Assembly: GCA_905116865.2 (NCBI GenBank) | Contig: CAJHNH020008001.1 | Coordinates: 638,968 to 702,967 of the forward strand | DNA length: 64,000 bases | Direction of reading: 5' to 3' | Origin: Candidula unifasciata | Lineage: Eukaryota; Mollusca; Gastropoda; Stylommatophora; Geomitridae | In this document: in pieces, positions 10,612 through 21,104 of the stretch | Position numbering within the stretch: the first letter of the stretch is position 1 | How the letters are laid out: each line of letters begins with the position of its first letter | Program-made: the position numbers and the translations under genes | The notes under the pieces: model-generated | The model's database searches: none | The model's input: only the letters and a program-made list of their open reading frames with translations | Told to the model about the DNA's origin: nothing

Positions 10612-11393
10612 TACAAGGTCCGACAATTAAGTAATGAGACTGATTTTATTAAGACTAAGACAAAAGTGCCATCTATAAAGCAAAGCATGGAATCCAAAGA
10701 GGCAACCTTCATCTGTGATCTGGCAACTTTGCATCGCCACCTGATTGCAGATAACAAACAAGCCGCCATTTTATTGACCTAGTTACATGTGAAATATTAC
10801 AAAATCAGCTAAAACTCAGAAAAAGCACCCTTGAGACAGTTGAATTGATGCAGCAAGTTAATGGGGATAATTGTTTATCTCGTGCACAAATTTTCAGGTG
10901 GTATTCAAGATTCAAAAAGTGGTGTAGAAATGATTACTAATACAACTAGAAAAGTCACAGAACGGATATAAGAAGATCATTGTTTTACTGTCAGGATGAT
11001 GACAGATAAATCTGGTGTTAAAAGAGAGAACCTTCATACAATTTAGTGCAAGATTTCGGCAAGAAAAAAGTTGCTTGCAGGTTTGCACCACATTCGTTGT
11101 CTGATGACCAAAAACATCACCGCGTTGAGTACCCACGAGACATCATCAAAACATGAATTTTTGGGCCCAAAACAAGAGAGAGTTCTCAACCATCCACCCT
11201 ATTCCAAAGATTTGTCTCCCTGAGATTTTTTTCTATTTTGGAAATTAAAGTAGAAGAACTACAGAGGTCATTCAGGTGTTTGTTAGATTGTACTACTCAC
11301 TGTATATGCACAAGGTGCTTACTTTAAATAAAATACAGGTTATATCTTCAACTTTATGAAATTAGTCTCATTACTTAAATGTCGGACCTTGTA
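10612..11393 (+). mobile_element. mariner-like element, internally deleted and dead
   Basis: It is flanked by TA, with ~30-bp inverted termini (tacaaggtccgacaattaag at the left; cttaaatgtcggaccttgta at the right). Fragments of a mariner transposase are readable in broken frames: a helix-turn-helix part (LSRAQIFRWYSRFK), a linker part resembling RKLLAGLHHIRCLMTKN, and HPPYSKDLSP.DFFLFWKLK, which keeps the region of the third catalytic Asp. At ~780 bp versus the usual ~1.3 kb, the core with the first two Asp residues is missing. Confidence 0.88.
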
Positions 11394-11516
11394 TTTTAGA
11401 ATCCGTCAGATACCTCACAGTTCAGCCACCCGTGGCAATACAGTTGTACATACACTCATACACTGCTGTTTGGTAGAGTCTTGTCTTTAAATATCATAAA
11501 TGATAATTCTTCGTTT
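11394..11516. other. Short unassigned spacer
   Basis: Nothing recognisable lies between the mariner right end and the next SINE-C copy. Confidence 0.4.
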
Positions 11517-11755
11517 GAGTCACATTGTGGGGAAAACAAGAATAGACCCACTGCCTTTCCAACAAGGATTTTGTAAGAGTCAGAAAGGGGGGGGGGGGGG
11601 GGGGGGGGGTAGTGTACTTGCAAGGTACTGAGGTACTGACAGTCTGCATACAAATAAGCAAGGTCTGTAGAACAGATGCACACACAAAACAGAAATAAAC
11701 AGCCAGGTCTTTATGCAGGGGTTCACAGCCGGTGAACACAAACAGCAACAACGAT
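11517..11755 (+). mobile_element. SINE-C copy with G23 tract
   Basis: It contains gaaaacaagaatagacccac, cagtctgcatacaaat, tagaacagatgcacac and cacagccggtgaaca. A run of 23 G (11587-11609) replaces the middle cttcctt region. Confidence 0.75.
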
Positions 11756-12165
11756 AAATACTAGCAGGATATCATTTAGGAGAGCATGTTAAACATTGCA
11801 GAGCAGGCTGGATCAGGTATGCTGATACGAAGGATGTGAGTTATGAGGACCTAAAGGTAGTAGCTGTTTGCTTCAAAACAGCACTGGTGCCACATGTTTG
11901 AGCCCAAACCTATTGAATTCCACTCCTAAAGCCAGCCAGAGATGATTCAAGATTTACCAGCTTCAGGATGGGTCATCACCCTTATAAAACAATTTTGTCA
12001 AGGTACTTAAGAAGATCGTTGCTGTTAAGCAGCCTGGGAGGGGGGGCCTCCACCCAAGAGGTTTGTGTAGTAAAATGATACTCACAAAATGCAGTAACTG
12101 TTCACGTTTAATTGGGGTTCTAGAATTGACCGGTAGACTGTAATGGCAGCACTTGATGTTTTTTT
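11756..12165. other. Unassigned intergenic sequence
   Basis: No coding or repeat signal could be supported here. Confidence 0.4.
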
Positions 12166-12380
12166 TTTTTTTTTAATCGATCACCGGCTGTGAATTCCAG
12201 TGGAAGGTCCCGGTTAATCGTCCGCTTGGACTTTTGGCTTTCACCTGGACCTGATTTTTGCGTGTACAACCGTTTTTCATTTCCCTGCCTCATGGGCAGC
12301 TGTACTCCGACTTCGAAGGAAGACGTCAGGCCTATTTCTAGGTTGACTGTGGGCATTGTTTTGTGTGGGTCGAGACGTTG
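12166..12380 (-). mobile_element. SINE-C copy, reverse
   Basis: From T17 and cgatcaccggctgtgaattc through cttcgaaggaagacgtc. Its head runs into a GC-richer module at 12380-12840. Confidence 0.7.
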
Positions 12381-12840
12381 CCTGATTTGCAGGTATTGCC
12401 CTCGGAGTACCCCTTTGGGGCAGCCCCCTGTGGAACAGTTAGCCCTCAAGGGAAGGCAGGGGCAGATCATGGGCATTCCCCGCCATCCAAGGAGGCTTCC
12501 ATGCATGCAGAGCCGGCACATGGCGCTCTGGTTCTGGGCTCACCCAAGGAATCGTCACGTCCTGCACATGCCTGCTTAACCTCAACCGTATCAGGCCTTC
12601 CGCTCGACAGGGGCTGCGCCCTCTGGAAGTCAGCGGGGAGCAGCCCGTGGGTTTTGGACTTTTGTGACCACACAGATAGGTACATTCTTTTTTCTTCGCA
12701 CGTTAGATTTCTTTGACGAGCCGTTAGCCCGACAGAATTTTACATCCTGCATCAGGCATATCGTTATCAGTTTTGTCCCAACACTCGGGCGAGTGGGGTC
12801 TTTGTGTGTGGACATTCGGTCTTTTTCAGTTCAATACAAA
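12380..12840. repeat. GC-rich repeat module, partly shared with 47265-47335
   Basis: The stretch 12430-12510 (ccctcaagggaaggcagg, gggcattccc, ccaaggaggcttcc) reappears as its reverse complement at 47265-47335. The module is richer in G+C than its surroundings. No protein domain was recognised. Confidence 0.6.
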
Positions 12841-12883
12841 TTTTGATGGTCAGATTTTGATCCGTATGATCGGACAATTAGGA

Positions 12884-13030
12884 TGGTTGCTGTTGTGGTG
12901 TACCTCAGCGCGGTGTCGACGACACTGAGGTTAACCGAGGATGTACATGAATGGTCAGCCTATGGATGGTTGCTGTTGTGGTGTACCTCAGCGCGGTGAC
13001 GACGACACTGGGGGTTAACCGAGGATGTGC
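12884..13030 (+). repeat. Two-copy ~70-bp tandem duplication
   Basis: ggatggttgctgttgtggtg, tacctcagcgcggtg and the gttaaccgaggatgt block occur twice (from 12881 and from 12963). Confidence 0.85.
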
Positions 13031-13139
13031 AGTGAACAATGTTCTCTTTACTCCGCAGTCTTTTAACCAAGGGTTGTAATTTTGGCTGTATGTTTGGCAA
13101 ACCTACTCATGTTCCTAATGAGTTTTGATAACATTTTTC

Positions 13140-13400
13140 ACCCAATCGTTTGGGGGCGGGCTGATGAGAGCCACAAGGACACATCACCTCTGGGGGCCGC
13201 CGAACTCCGAGATCCCCTGACAGCTCTGTTAATGCTCATTTGAGACATTATCCGTGGGGCACGACGAGGACGTGCTGTAGGGGTCTTGCGTGAGGTTCCG
13301 TACAACCAGGATAGTTAAGGACTGGCGCCCGAGTGACGTACGGAGTATCTCCTTATACACATCATGTTGGACTTAACTTCCCCTCACGCCTGTGACATAA
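13140..13400 (+). repeat. Unclassified repeat related to 21105-21220
   Basis: The blocks aactccgagatcccctgacag, cattatccgtggggc and cgaggac, then tacaaccagg, have diverged counterparts around 21116-21220. It is possibly a retrotransposon untranslated region. The identity is unknown. Confidence 0.4.
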
Positions 13401-13439
13401 ATCACCGCACCACACTTGATGTTAAGGATGCCTGTAATG

Positions 13440-14029
13440 ATCAGACATATTTTGGTTAAACAGAAGCAAAGAATTTAAAGATTTCAGTTAATTACTATTT
13501 TAAAACATTAGAAGAATCAATTTTTTCTGCTTTTATTTTGTTAGTGAGGCTTATCCTTCTAATTGACACTAATTGTTATTCATGGCTGTCATTTGAATAT
13601 TACTTTTTCACTCATACTTTCAATACTGTAGGAAAGGACAGCTGAAAATTCTACGTGGAGTAGACTAAGACTCTTGACTAAGAAACTTCCTTCACCAGCG
13701 ATTGGCTGGTGTTGAAATGGGCAGTCTCCTCTGCATGTCATTAAACTTGAAGAGTACCTCAGAGCAGCGTCGTGTGTCTTAGTTTCAACATCATCATCCT
13801 GTAACACTAAGTGTCATTGGGTCACCAGTTGCTGTTGACTAATCAGCTGCCTTAACCTCTGATCGTCTGAGCTGTCCAGTCACTCAAGTTATTTATCCAG
13901 TCTGTCTTGGTCTACCTCTTCCCCGCTACTGATCCCTGTAGTACTATTGTGTTTAGAGGCCATTAGACATTTTCATTGTAAAAATAGGTTTGTAGTTATC
14001 AGTATCAAAAGAATGTGGTCAAAAGACAT
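13440..14029. other. Unassigned intergenic sequence
   Basis: A short open frame at 13589-13807 on the minus strand has no recognisable domain. Nothing else could be supported. Confidence 0.4.
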
Positions 14030-14470
14030 TTAAAGAAATACTAAACTAAAATTTTTTTTAATTCTAATGTCAAATCAGTACTATTGTATGGGCCGGAAAC
14101 ATAGAGAACAACTAAGGCAATTACTAATAAATTACATTCATTCATTAACTGGTGCCTGCGCAGAATAGAGGGAATTAAATGGTATGATAGGATAACTAAT
14201 GTAGAACTTTGGGAGAGAACTTGAACAGGCTCCAGTGGAACAAAAGGTGAGGAAAAGGTGCTGGATTGGACACACACTGAGAAAACAGAACAGCATAACC
14301 AGAATGTCTCTGCATTGGAACCCACAGGAGTAAAAGAAGGCCAAAAAGCACATGGAGAAGAGAGCTGGAGAATGAAGTTAGAAAGATGGGGAGAGCTCCA
14401 TGCCATGGCCAAGGATAGAACGACTTGGCATGAGGGCCTATGCTCCATTGGGGGATAGAAAGGCAGAAGT
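14030..14470 (+). mobile_element. LINE reverse transcriptase C-terminal fragment
   Basis: It is homologous to 5060-5550. Broken frames give [42 protein letters not shown] and ERWGELHAMAKDRTTWHEG, ending in LCSIGG. This is the full tail of the ORF2 family, so it shows the 3' coding end better than the other copies. Confidence 0.78.
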
Positions 14471-14599
14471 TGCCAGTGTGCTGGTAAGCCTCGTGTGGTG
14501 ATGATTTTCTCCGTATGATATGCCAAGAATTTTTTTGAAAGATTTGTTTTCCATACTAATATCTTCGTGTTCAGCTGTTAAGGTCCACGTTTCACTTAA

Positions 14600-15510
14600 T
14601 ATTTAAACCTACATCAGTAATAGATGGGTCCGCAGAAAGTGCAGTTAGAAATAGTGGTGCTGGAGTGTACATCGAATTCCCAGATGGTACTAGGGAAAAG
14701 TCCAGCGTACCAACCGGGAAGTACTGCCATAACTATGAAGCAAAAACTCGAGCTATCAAGATAGCAACAGAGAAACTGCTAAATACCAATCTTGGCTCAC
14801 AGTATGTGGTAATGCTGACAGATGCTAAATCAGTGCTTGAAGTGTCCCTCGAAGTCGGAGTACATCTGCCCGCGAGGCAGGGAACAGCAAAACAGTTGTA
14901 CACGCAAAACTCAGGTCCAGGTAAAAGCAAAAAGTCCAAGCGGACGATGAACCGGGACCTTCTGCCGGAATTCACAGCCGGTGAACGAAGAAGAAATACT
15001 TGAAGCAATCCAGTCTAGGAAACTACCAGAATTGCAAACACTGCTGACACAACTCAGCCTTCAGCGAAGAGTCGTAATGCAGTGAATACCGTATCATTGT
15101 GCAGTGCCTGGAAATGAGAAAGCTGGCAGGGGAAGGTGCGACAAAAGGGCAGCCGGATGTACCAGTCACATACCACCAAAAGAAAAGAATCATTAAATCG
15201 ATCAGCCCCAGCACAAGACGACTATTTTATTGTGGACAGACCAGAACGAGTCATTATCCTCTGCCTCAGAACAGGGCACAACCGATTACGTAACCACATA
15301 TACACAAAATTCATGATAGGTCAGACAGCAGAGCATGTACTCCAGGACACATTAAGGCAAACCTTTTGGCTAGAAAGAACAACAGTAGAACGTAAACTCT
15401 ATGGACCACTGAATGAACTAACAACGACAGTGAAATTTATACAAGAGACAAAACTGCTGATATACACAACTTATTTCAGGCGAACGAAAGAAGAAGAAGA
15501 AGTAATAGCT
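14600..15510 (+). mobile_element. RNase H-encoding LINE fragment carrying a SINE-C insertion
   Basis: The RNase H part reads DGSAESAVRNSGAGVYIEFP, then HNYEAKTRAIKIATEKLL and VVMLTDAKSVLE. The frame continues after the SINE-C insertion (AIQSRKLPELQTLLTQLS), and then the element's C-terminal block CLRTGHNRLRNHIYTKF, QTAEHVLQ and PLNELTTTVKFIQET. This arrangement is known from RNase H-bearing non-LTR retrotransposons (I/Jockey-type). The fragment ends in a GAA-rich tail (gaacgaaagaagaagaagaa, 15481-15503). Stops and frameshifts make it nonfunctional. Confidence 0.85.
14843..14998 (+). mobile_element. 5'-truncated SINE-C with target site duplication
   Basis: The insert is flanked by cttgaag at 14836-14842 and 14999-15005 and splits the RNase H Ser-Val-Leu-Glu / Ala-Ile-Gln-Ser codons of the host LINE. 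It starts in the middle of the family consensus (cctcgaagtcggagtacatc) and ends cacagccggtgaacgaagaa plus a short tail. This shows 5' truncation and 3' tail-directed insertion. Confidence 0.9.
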
Positions 15511-15604
15511 GGTGCTCTGAACAGTCGAAGCTTCATGCTTTGCCTAACTGATAATATATTACTAAATGTTCTCAACGGCAAGTATCTAAAGTCTACACGT
15601 AAAT

Positions 15605-15835
15605 GACTTTTTGGTTTGGACGGCCATAGAGAATACAACAGCGTTATATCTTCTTGAAAAGTCAAAGAATGGGGTCTAAAACCAAAAGCAAACAAAATTA
15701 ATAGCAAAGAAAGAATATCCATAAGGTTTGAAAATCAGCCAATACCATACCTCAGATACACCCATTTTTCTAATTTAGTTGTCATTGACCCCAGACTCGG
15801 AAAGAAAAAAAAAAGGGGGGGGGGCAAATTGATGA
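15605..15835 (+). mobile_element. LINE reverse transcriptase fragment
   Basis: The readable peptide (WGLKPKANK..., ISIRFENQPIPYLRYTHFS and LVVIDPRLGKKK) resembles the thumb region of non-LTR reverse transcriptases, where LK.N..KT precedes K.LGV..D..L. It lies downstream of the RNase H fragment, the reverse of the normal order, so it is a separate insertion or a rearrangement. Confidence 0.5.
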
Positions 15836-16023
15836 TTTTCTATGGCAGTGACATTGTGTCGACTTGCAGAGAGAATCGGTTCAGTAGCTTTCACAGGATC
15901 ATTGAGGTATAGGAAAGAGCATTTTCTCATTGCTCAGTCTCGGAGGGTTAGGTGACACCTGGAGTCCCCAATAACACCATCCTCGATGATGTCAAAGTTG
16001 GCCTCTACAACGATATTAGGATG

Positions 16024-16512
16024 TATCAAGTATGGACCCTTTTCCACGCCAACCGGCATATTAGGCTAGACCTTTAATTTATAGATCTTTACTTGGTGGG
16101 TGTCAGCTCTGTGGCTAGGTCGATGCGAACGCTTCGTAATGCCGGGGTGCCGGGTTCGATCCCAGCTGCGGGCCAGTCGCCTTGCGTTGGTTTCGACAGT
16201 GGTATCGTCCAGAAAGCGATGGCAAACTACTGGATGTAAATTTGCCTAGGGAAACCACACAACTGTCAGGGGCTGTTGGGGTTGGTTCGGCAACGTCCTG
16301 TAAAGGATACGCAACTAACCTAACTTGGTGGGTGATGTTAACACTCACGAAAGTCGCCTTTACTTTCTAGGACTGCATCTGATACCCGCTGACGGCTGGG
16401 TCGACCCGGGAGCCAAGGTTATTTTTTTTTTTATTAAAGTGAGGCTCCGCCAGGTCTCAAACCCACGACCTTCAGAACAGAAGGCGAGCATCTAACCTCT
16501 TCACCACGATGA
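16024..16512 (-). mobile_element. SINE-A copy, reverse, split by SINE-B
   Basis: The left part (gaccc...caaccggcatattaggctagacc, 16035-16102) and right part (16335-16512, including gacggctgggtcgacccggg and the reverse tRNA-like head ctcaaacccacgacctt to catctaacctcttcaccacg) together form one complete element. The head has a good reverse B box. Confidence 0.85.
16103..16322 (+). mobile_element. SINE-B copy nested in SINE-A, with 12-bp TSD
   Basis: It is flanked by acttggtgggtg at 16091-16102 and 16323-16334. The tRNA-derived head has an A box (tggctaggtcgatgcg) and a B box (ggttcgatccc). The body includes tggtttcgacagtggtat and ggggctgttggggttggttc, and it ends gtcctgtaaaggatacgcaa. Confidence 0.92.
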
Positions 16513-16561
16513 CTCCGAATATAAGGATGTGTGCAAGCAGAAAATGAATGGTACTGAGATC

Positions 16562-17545
16562 GATTCACGGGGACAAAATACCATGGACCGTGCTGCATGG
16601 AGGGACAAAATACCATGGACCGTGCTGCATGGAGGGACAAAATGCCATGGACCGTGCTTCACGGAGGGACAAAATACCGTGGACCGTGCTACATGGAGGG
16701 ACAAAGTACCATGAACCGTGCTGCGTGGAGGGACAAAATGTCATGGACCGTGTTGCATGGAGGGACAAAATGCCATGGACCGTGCTTCACGGAGGGACAA
16801 AATACCGTGGACCGTGCTACATGGAAGGACAAAGTACCATGAACCGTGCTGCATGGAGGGACAAAATGCCATAGACCGTGCTGCATGGAGGGACAAAGTA
16901 CCATGGACCGTGCTGCGTGGAGGGACAAAATGTCATGGACCGTGTTGCATGGAGGGACAAAATGCCATGGACCGTGCTTCACGGAGGGACAAAATACCGT
17001 GGACCGTGCTACATGGAAGGACAAAGTACCATGAACCGTGCTGCATGGAGGGACAAAATGCCATAGACCGTGCTGCATGGAGGGACAAAGTACCATGGAC
17101 CGTGCTGCGTGGAGGGACAAAATGTCATGGACCGTGTTGCATGGAGGGACAAAATGCCATGGACCGTGCTTCATGGAGGGACAAAATACCGTGGACGTGC
17201 TACATGGAGGGACAAAGTACCATGGACCGTGCTGCATAGAGGGACAAAATGCCATAGACTGTGCTGCATGGAGGGACAAAGTACCATGGACCGTGCTGCA
17301 TGGAGGGACAAAATGTCATGGACCGTGCTGCATGGAGGGACAAAATGCCATGGACCGTGCTGCGTGGAGGGACAAAATGCCACGCCATGTACCGTGCTAC
17401 ATGGAGGGACAAAATGCCATGGACCGTGCTGCATGGAGGGACAAAGTACCATGGACCGTGCTGCATGGAGGGACAAAATGTCATGGACCGTGTTGCATGG
17501 AGGGACAAAATACGATGGACCATGCTGCATGGAGGGACACATTGG
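16562..17545 (+). repeat. 32-bp satellite array with 192-bp higher-order repeat
   Basis: About 30 copies of a 32-bp unit (atggaccgtgctgcatggag plus ggacaaaatgcc) lie in tandem. Diagnostic variants such as gtcatggaccgtgttgc recur at 16741, 16933 and 17125, exactly 192 bases (six units) apart. The unit contains no stop in several frames, so long spurious open frames appear on both strands. It is not regarded as coding. Confidence 0.96.
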
Positions 17546-17594
17546 GAAGGGATAAAGAAGAGAATAACTGCAGATAGTACGGGAGCTAAAAATT

Positions 17595-17850
17595 ACTTCT
17601 TCGTGTTACTGGCTGGAAAGTTCTGGTTGTACGTCCACTTTTGGACTGCAGTCTTGTTCCAGAACTTGATTGTTGCATGTGCATCCGTTTGACAAATCTG
17701 TATGCAAACTTTTGGTTTCTTGCCTCTCAGGTAGATGCACTTGACTTCGAAGAAGCTCCCAATTAGTCGACTCTTACGACATGCTTTTGGGTAGGCAGTG
17801 GGTATATTCTTGTTTTCTCTATAACAGGGCCCCGAAACCATACACAGGGA
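17595..17850 (-). mobile_element. SINE-C copy, reverse
   Basis: It runs from cttcttcgtgttactggctg through cttgttccagaacttgattg, tagtcgactcttacgacatg and ggcagtgggtatattcttg to ggccccgaaacc. It is near full length. Confidence 0.85.
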
Positions 17851-17944
17851 AACTCAGAATTTGAGAAATATGTTAAATACATGGGATGGCAACACTGGTC
17901 ACGACACCCCACGCTCTAATTGTGGAAGAATATTTTTGACGCCA

Positions 17945-18140
17945 GTAGCCAGACTTTTTTCAAAAATGATCTTGGCTCCCAGGTCGACCCAGCCTTGAGT
18001 GGGTACCGGTAAGTAGAGGCGGCCGGCGTGATGCTGACCACATCACCCATCTTGTGCCGATTGGTTTATAAAAAAATATAGGTCTAGCCCTATATGCTCA
18101 AAGGCGTGGAAAATGGTCCTTTCCTTTACTTATTCTTGAC
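17945..18140 (+). mobile_element. SINE-A body, forward
   Basis: gatcttggctcccaggtcga, gatgctgaccacatcaccca and tataggtctagccctatatg, ending in cctttccttta. The tRNA-like head is missing or degraded. Confidence 0.8.
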
Positions 18141-18550
18141 GCGAGCAGGTCTTGCCAGTCACATTCGACATCGCCATGAGCTGTAGATCCCATGACTTCG
18201 TATCGCAACGACTGAGAGGTGCTAACGATAATCTGTACTCACCTTCACCAGCAGGGAGCATTGCCAACTACAGCTGATTCAGTCGTCAGCGCGCAACTGT
18301 TCTCACACATTGTTGATAACAGTTTATATGTCACAATGTGAAAACCTTTGAAAAGGTAGGACTTTGACCGTGGTTTTTTCCCGGGTGGTACGCAGTAGAG
18401 GCGTTTTTTTTTTAAAGACCCAGTGTTTTCAAGATTTCGCGATTGTATATTTCTTCTTCTAATTTATGATCACTTTAAATCAAGTGAAATCCACTGACCT
18501 CGAACAAGATGTAACAGTCAGCAGAATGTTCAACTATCTGATGAGTTCAA
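18141..18550. other. Unassigned intergenic sequence
   Basis: No coding or repeat signal was recognised. Confidence 0.35.
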
Positions 18551-18569
18551 CCCCTCTGGGTCTGCATTC

Positions 18570-19180
18570 TAAGAGAGTTACACCCGGTGACTCAAAGAGC
18601 CACAATTCGGATGAGAATCTCCAAGTACAAATCACAGAATCAGTATAAAGGTGTGACAAAGATCGGGACATGCCACAGTTACGAAGTAGCCTGTGGTTCA
18701 AGTGGATTGGGTGGGGGGCTAGCCCGTAGGACATTATATAAGATGTGGATATCTAACGTGTCGAGTACCTTGGAGTATCCAAATGTTAGTTGAGTCATTA
18801 TTTATTTAAGTAATGCGGACACAAACATTTCATAATTTACTGCGAGGCATAGTTCCCCGTATCTCGTCAGTTGCGTTACTACAAAGTTGCATCAGCGAAA
18901 AACAAAGTTTGCCAAAACTGAATAAACTCCACTGAAATGCGAATGGTCTCTCTCGATACTTTGTTATCTAATCGCAGGAAGTTTCCCGACAGAAACAATG
19001 TCTGACGAGATACAGCGAAATAAACTGTACAGTAGACTGAGTCCTCATTATGTAAATTCACAATGGAGAACATGATTGTGGTGACTGATGACGTTCAACC
19101 CAGCCAGCACATCACACTGAGTGATTAACACCCGGTGACACAAAGTGCCACCATTTGGATGAGGATAACCCGGGGTCAGG
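18570..19180. repeat. Direct repeats with an inner inverted pair
   Basis: 18576-18625 (acacccggtgactcaaagag, attcggatgagaat) and 19120-19175 (acacccggtgacacaaagtg, atttggatgaggat) are diverged direct repeats about 545 bases apart. Between them tatctcgtcag (about 18859) faces ctgacgagata (about 19004). No element class could be assigned. Confidence 0.5.
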
Positions 19181-19319
19181 TCCCAAAACGCCCGTTTAAA
19201 ATAATAGGTTGGGTTATATTAGGGCCCCCGGCAACAGCCAGGATGGGGCTTTTAAACAACAAAATATTGCGTCTCACACTGAAAGGCACGCTTGATAAGC
19301 AATCTACGGAAATACATTG

Positions 19320-19850
19320 TTTTGGTTTATGTATTGTTTGTCTATAATTAGATCTTTAATTGATATGCCCGGAATTGTGGTTGGTGGGCATAATATAAAC
19401 AATTTAAATTATGCTGTTGACACAGTCTTGATAGCAACAAGTCAGAAAGAACTACATGAAATGACATACATTGTGGTGGTTGAAAGTGGAAGAATGGGCT
19501 TCCGTTTGAATAATGGAAAGATAGAAATAATGGTGGTATCAAGGAAAATAATTATTCATAAAAGTCAATGGTGTTATTTTGGGACAAGTACTAAATTTTA
19601 AATATCTGGGCACATGGATAACATCAGATGGAAGACGCATCACCGAGATCAGAAACAGAATAGGACAGACAAAAACTGTATTTTATAAAACGAAGAACGT
19701 CTTATGCAATATATCTCTGTCATTGAAGGTTAGAAAAATAATTCTCGCTTGCTGCATACATCCAGTTTTAACATATGGCTGTGAGTCATGGACAATCGGT
19801 AGGCAAGCCAAACAATTTCTTGAGGCCTCAGAGATGTGAAAGTGGATTCT
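19320..19850 (+). mobile_element. LINE reverse transcriptase fragment with mutated catalytic box
   Basis: Readable peptides are GIVVGGHNINNLNYAVDTVL, MGFRLNNGKIEIMVVS, NFKYLGTWITSDGR, EIRNRIGQTKTVFYK and VLTYGCESW. These are the RT palm, thumb and post-thumb region. The catalytic Y-A-D-D box reads YAVD (19410-19421), so the first Asp is lost, and there is a frame break near 19575. It is a dead copy of the family also present at 26787-27330. Confidence 0.85.
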
Positions 19851-20023
19851 CTCAGGTTAACCTCAGCTAAATGATCTCCATTTGCAATACTTCCCCACTG
19901 CTGTAAAACAAGAAGTCGAAGATTTGCTCTACGAAATACTTTGGAGTCATTGTTGTTATTCTGCAGTGGACACCAGAAGCAAGACACTTTCTGGAGTAGA
20001 CGGCGGTTTTTCACAAGATATCT

Positions 20024-20235
20024 TAAACGTGTGAGCGCTACACACTTTGTGGCGAGTAAAGGACCCATTTTCAAACCTACAGGCATAGAGGGCTAGACCT
20101 ATATTTTCCAGACCAATCGACACTTGGTGGTTAATGTGGTCAGCATCACACCAGCCGCCTTTACTTCACATGACTTTACCTAGTACCCACTCAAGGCTGG
20201 GTCGACCTGCGAGCCAAGGTCATTTTTGAAAAAAA
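20024..20235 (-). mobile_element. SINE-A body, reverse
   Basis: gtaaaggacccattttcaaa, agaccaatcgacacttggtg, catgactttacctagtaccc and ctgggtcgacctgcgagcca. The tRNA-like head is not clear. Confidence 0.82.
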
Positions 20236-20353
20236 TTCAGCTTATGAACCTGATACCAACATGATCACCCAAAGGTCTTGTGCCCAGGAGTGCCGGAAGC
20301 TGGGGTCTTAGGCACCAAAATAAATTTTACAAAAGGAAAACGGAGAGGGGTGC

Positions 20354-20590
20354 CTAAGTTAGTTGCATATCCTTTACAGGACGTTGCAAAACCAACCCCA
20401 GCATTTTTTGGCTGTTGTTATTTTTCAAGGCAAATATTACGTTCAGTAGTCTGTCAATGCTTTCTCAACGGTCAGCTCTCGGTACCCCTATTGAAACTAA
20501 CGCAAGACGGTCTATTGCCAAATCGCCTGCAACTGGGATCGAGCCCAGCTCCCCAGCATTAGGAAAAGTGTTCGCAACGCCTACGTCTTT
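20354..20590 (-). mobile_element. SINE-B copy, reverse
   Basis: It begins tatcctttacaggacgttgc and ends with the reverse B box (gggatcgagccc) and head (gttcgcaacgcctacg). The middle is diverged. Confidence 0.8.
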
Positions 20591-20599
20591 ATGAAACTC

Positions 20600-21100
20600 G
20601 CGTTTTTCACCCCATCGCGTACGTCTGTGTGATTTCGTATGGTTCCCACAGGCAGCCCTATTTTGCAGGGGTGTCATGTATTGCTTATTTTGAATGTTTT
20701 AATCACATCTACCACTGACAACAGCCAACGAGTTTAACAATACAAAAATATCAAGATTCGATACTCACTAATCGTCGTCCTTCCGCTGTACTTTTTCACT
20801 GCATACAGTCGCCTTCGGCGCCTGAGACCTAATCACAACACATTCCAGAAACAACACTCACCCACAGAGAAAAGAAAGCTGCGTAGCTGCTTCTAGGAAA
20901 CAGTGTGTTGACCTCGTTGAAGCATTCCGAGTCACTTTAACCCATCTCTGTACATCCCTTGTCGTCCCTCAACGTCTTCGTCACCGCTTTGAGGTACATC
21001 ACGACAAACTGCTCCTGTCAGCTGATTATGCTCAAGATGTCCATCAGTTACATGTAATACGGCAAGGCTATTCCACTGTCGGTCCCTCGATGTTTAACAT
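20600..21100. other. Unassigned intergenic sequence
   Basis: No coding or repeat signal was recognised. Confidence 0.35.
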
Positions 21101-21104
21101 CTTT

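Noticed and set aside
16562..17577. Several 100-196-codon open frames on both strands
   Set aside because: They are translations of the 32-bp tandem unit, which has few stops in any frame.
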